Shown here: piece after piece, positions 5,519-6,606 of the stretch
How positions within the stretch are numbered: position 1 is the stretch's first letter
Layout: each line of letters begins with the position of its first letter
Program-made: the position numbers and the translations under genes
NCBI GenBank assembly: GCA_021825035.1
Contig: JAKAIQ010000126.1
Location: 1 to 6,606, forward strand
Source: Deltaproteobacteria bacterium
Lineage (GTDB): Bacteria > Desulfobacterota > GWC2-55-46
Length of the DNA stretch: 6,606 bases
Reading direction: 5' to 3'
Notes under the pieces: model-generated
Databases searched by the model: none
Told to the model about the DNA's origin: nothing
The model's input: only the letters and a program-made list of their open reading frames with translations

Positions 5519-6606
5519 GGATAAAGGCATGGCGAAAAGAATATTCATACCGGGCGATTCGGTTGCCGTGGCCCTCGGCTCGGACGAGGTGGCCGGCAGG
5601 TTCCGCGATCTCGCCAGGAAAAGAAAGGTCGAGATCGAGATAGTCAGGAACGGCTCGCGCGGGGCCTGTCATCTCGAGCCTCTCGTGGAGGCCGAGACCC
5701 CGGAAGGCCGGGCCGCATGGGGGCCTGTGGGGCCGGACGGCGCGGAGGGGGTCTTTGAAAGCGCGGTCATGGGGGCAGGGGAAGGCTCAAGGCATCCGCT
5801 CTATCTGGGGCTTCCCGAAGAGATGCCGTACTTGAAGGGCCAGACCCGGATTACATTCAAACGGGCCGGGCTCATAGACCCCATTTCAATCGACGACTAC
5901 GTTGCCGACGGCGGCCTCGCGGGCCTGAGGAAGGCGCTCGGGATGACGCCTGAGGAGATAATAGCGGAGGTCAAGGCCTCCGGCCTCCGGGGCCGGGGGG
6001 GCGCGGCCTTCTCGACCGGTATCAAGTGGGAGACGGCCCTGAAGACGGAATCCGCCGTGAAATACGTCGTCTGCAACGCGGACGAGGGGGACTCCGGCTC
6101 TTTCTCCGACAGGATGCTCATCGAAGGAGACCCGTTTTCGCTTATCGAGGGGATGATCATCGCCTCCCTCGCCGTCGGCGCGCAGGAGGGCTACGTATAT
6201 TTAAGGTCCGAATACCCTTATGCGAGGGAGGCTTTCAAGAAGGCGCTCAAGGCGGCTTACGGAAGCGGGCTTCTCGGAAAAGACGTCATGGGCGGCAAAA
6301 AAAGGTTTGACGTCCATCTCGTTACCGGGGCCGGGAGCTACGTCTGCGGCGAGGAGACTGCCCTCCTCGAAAGCCTGGAGAACAGGCGAGGCATGGTAAG
6401 GCCGAGGCCCCCGGTGCCGGCGGTAAGCGGCCTTTTCGGAAGGCCGACCATACTGAATAACGTGATAACGCTGGCGTCGGTCGCCAATATATTCGAGACA
6501 GGCTCGAAGGGCTATAAAAGCCTGGGAGCCGGAATGTCCGCCGGGACGCTGCCCTTCCAGCTTTCGGGAAACGTAAAAAGGCCGGGGCTTGTGGAGGCTC
6601 CCTTCG
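5490..6606 (+). CDS. fdsB: NAD-dependent formate dehydrogenase beta subunit (NuoF-like, FMN/NADH), 3' end beyond the window
   Basis: 372 codons are present and open to the window edge. Residues about 14-110 are the thioredoxin-like N-terminal extension typical of FdsB (IFIPGDSVAVALGSDEVA, RNGSRGACHLEPLVE); it lacks the four cysteines of a [2Fe-2S] site. The NuoF-like flavoprotein part follows: GLRGRGGAAF at 165-174 (FMN site), CNADEGDSG at 195-203, and GAGSYVCGEE at 280-289 (NADH/FMN pocket). CNADEGDSG and the later GTLPFQLSGN match formate dehydrogenase beta subunits, where complex I NuoF has CNADE-x-EPG. The C-terminal [4Fe-4S] cysteines lie beyond the window. It binds FMN and transfers electrons between FdsG and NAD+ in a soluble FdsABG enzyme. 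GTG 5490 is chosen because AAAGGA stands nine bases upstream; ATG 5517 and ATG 5529 (MAKRIFIPGD) are alternatives, and family alignment fits ATG 5529 at least as well. The fdsA gene for the molybdenum/tungsten subunit is expected downstream. Confidence 0.9.
   Translation, partial: MEASRLHGSMDKGMAKRIFIPGDSVAVALGSDEVAGRFRDLARKRKVEIEIVRNGSRGACHLEPLVEAETPEGRAAWGPVGPDGAEGVFESAVMGAGEGSRHPLYLGLPEEMPYLKGQTRITFKRAGLIDPISIDDYVADGGLAGLRKALGMTPEEIIAEVKASGLRGRGGAAFSTGIKWETALKTESAVKYVVCNADEGDSGSFSDRMLIEGDPFSLIEGMIIASLAVGAQEGYVYLRSEYPYAREAFKKALKAAYGSGLLGKDVMGGKKRFDVHLVTGAGSYVCGEETALLESLENRRGMVRPRPPVPAVSGLFGRPTILNNVITLASVANIFETGSKGYKSLGAGMSAGTLPFQLSGNVKRPGLVEAPF

Noticed and set aside
5011..6606. Complex I nuoE-nuoF
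   Set aside because: The CQAESC and CNADEGDSG motifs and the N-terminal extension of the second protein fit formate dehydrogenase subunits better.

Overview
The window looks like chromosomal DNA of a Gram-negative, probably anaerobic or facultative bacterium of moderately high GC. Arg AGG and Ile ATA are used freely in every gene, a pattern I associate with Desulfobacterota (former Deltaproteobacteria) or Nitrospirota-like lineages; this placement is a guess. A lipobox-bearing RlpA with a SPOR domain supports a Gram-negative envelope. All genes are on the + strand.

Positions 1-1145 hold the C-terminal part of a CheB/CheR-type chemotaxis fusion protein: the end of the CheR-like domain, a long heptad coiled coil, and two PAS domains. 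An amber TAG at 21-23 breaks the frame inside a stretch that reads as conserved CheR-end sequence on both sides. The only ORF left in the window starts at a GTG directly after that stop. Positions 1207-4083 hold a large cytoplasmic sensor histidine kinase (PAS-PAS-PAS-coil-GAF-coil-HisKA-HATPase) with all catalytic boxes, but no receiver domain and no response regulator next to it. The two genes probably form one sensory unit.

Positions 4084-4210 hold two good hairpins and an extended -10 element placed so that the next mRNA could be leaderless. Positions 4211-4897 encode an RlpA-type septal-ring lipoprotein with a SPOR domain. A 113-base gap with a weak hairpin follows.

Positions 5011-6606 begin an operon for a soluble NAD-dependent formate dehydrogenase: fdsG (NuoE-like [2Fe-2S] subunit) and fdsB (NuoF-like FMN/NADH subunit with an N-terminal thioredoxin-like extension), which runs off the window. 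The catalytic molybdenum/tungsten subunit FdsA is expected next, outside the window. FdsG and FdsB would carry electrons between the formate site and NAD+. A sizeable intercistronic hairpin spans the fdsG stop and two of three possible fdsB starts, suggesting translational coupling.

I found no RNA genes, CRISPR arrays, insertion sequences or clearly new multi-gene system. The most notable points are the amber break, a shift in codon choice inside the kinase gene, the possible leaderless rlpA transcript, and the fdsG-fdsB hairpin.
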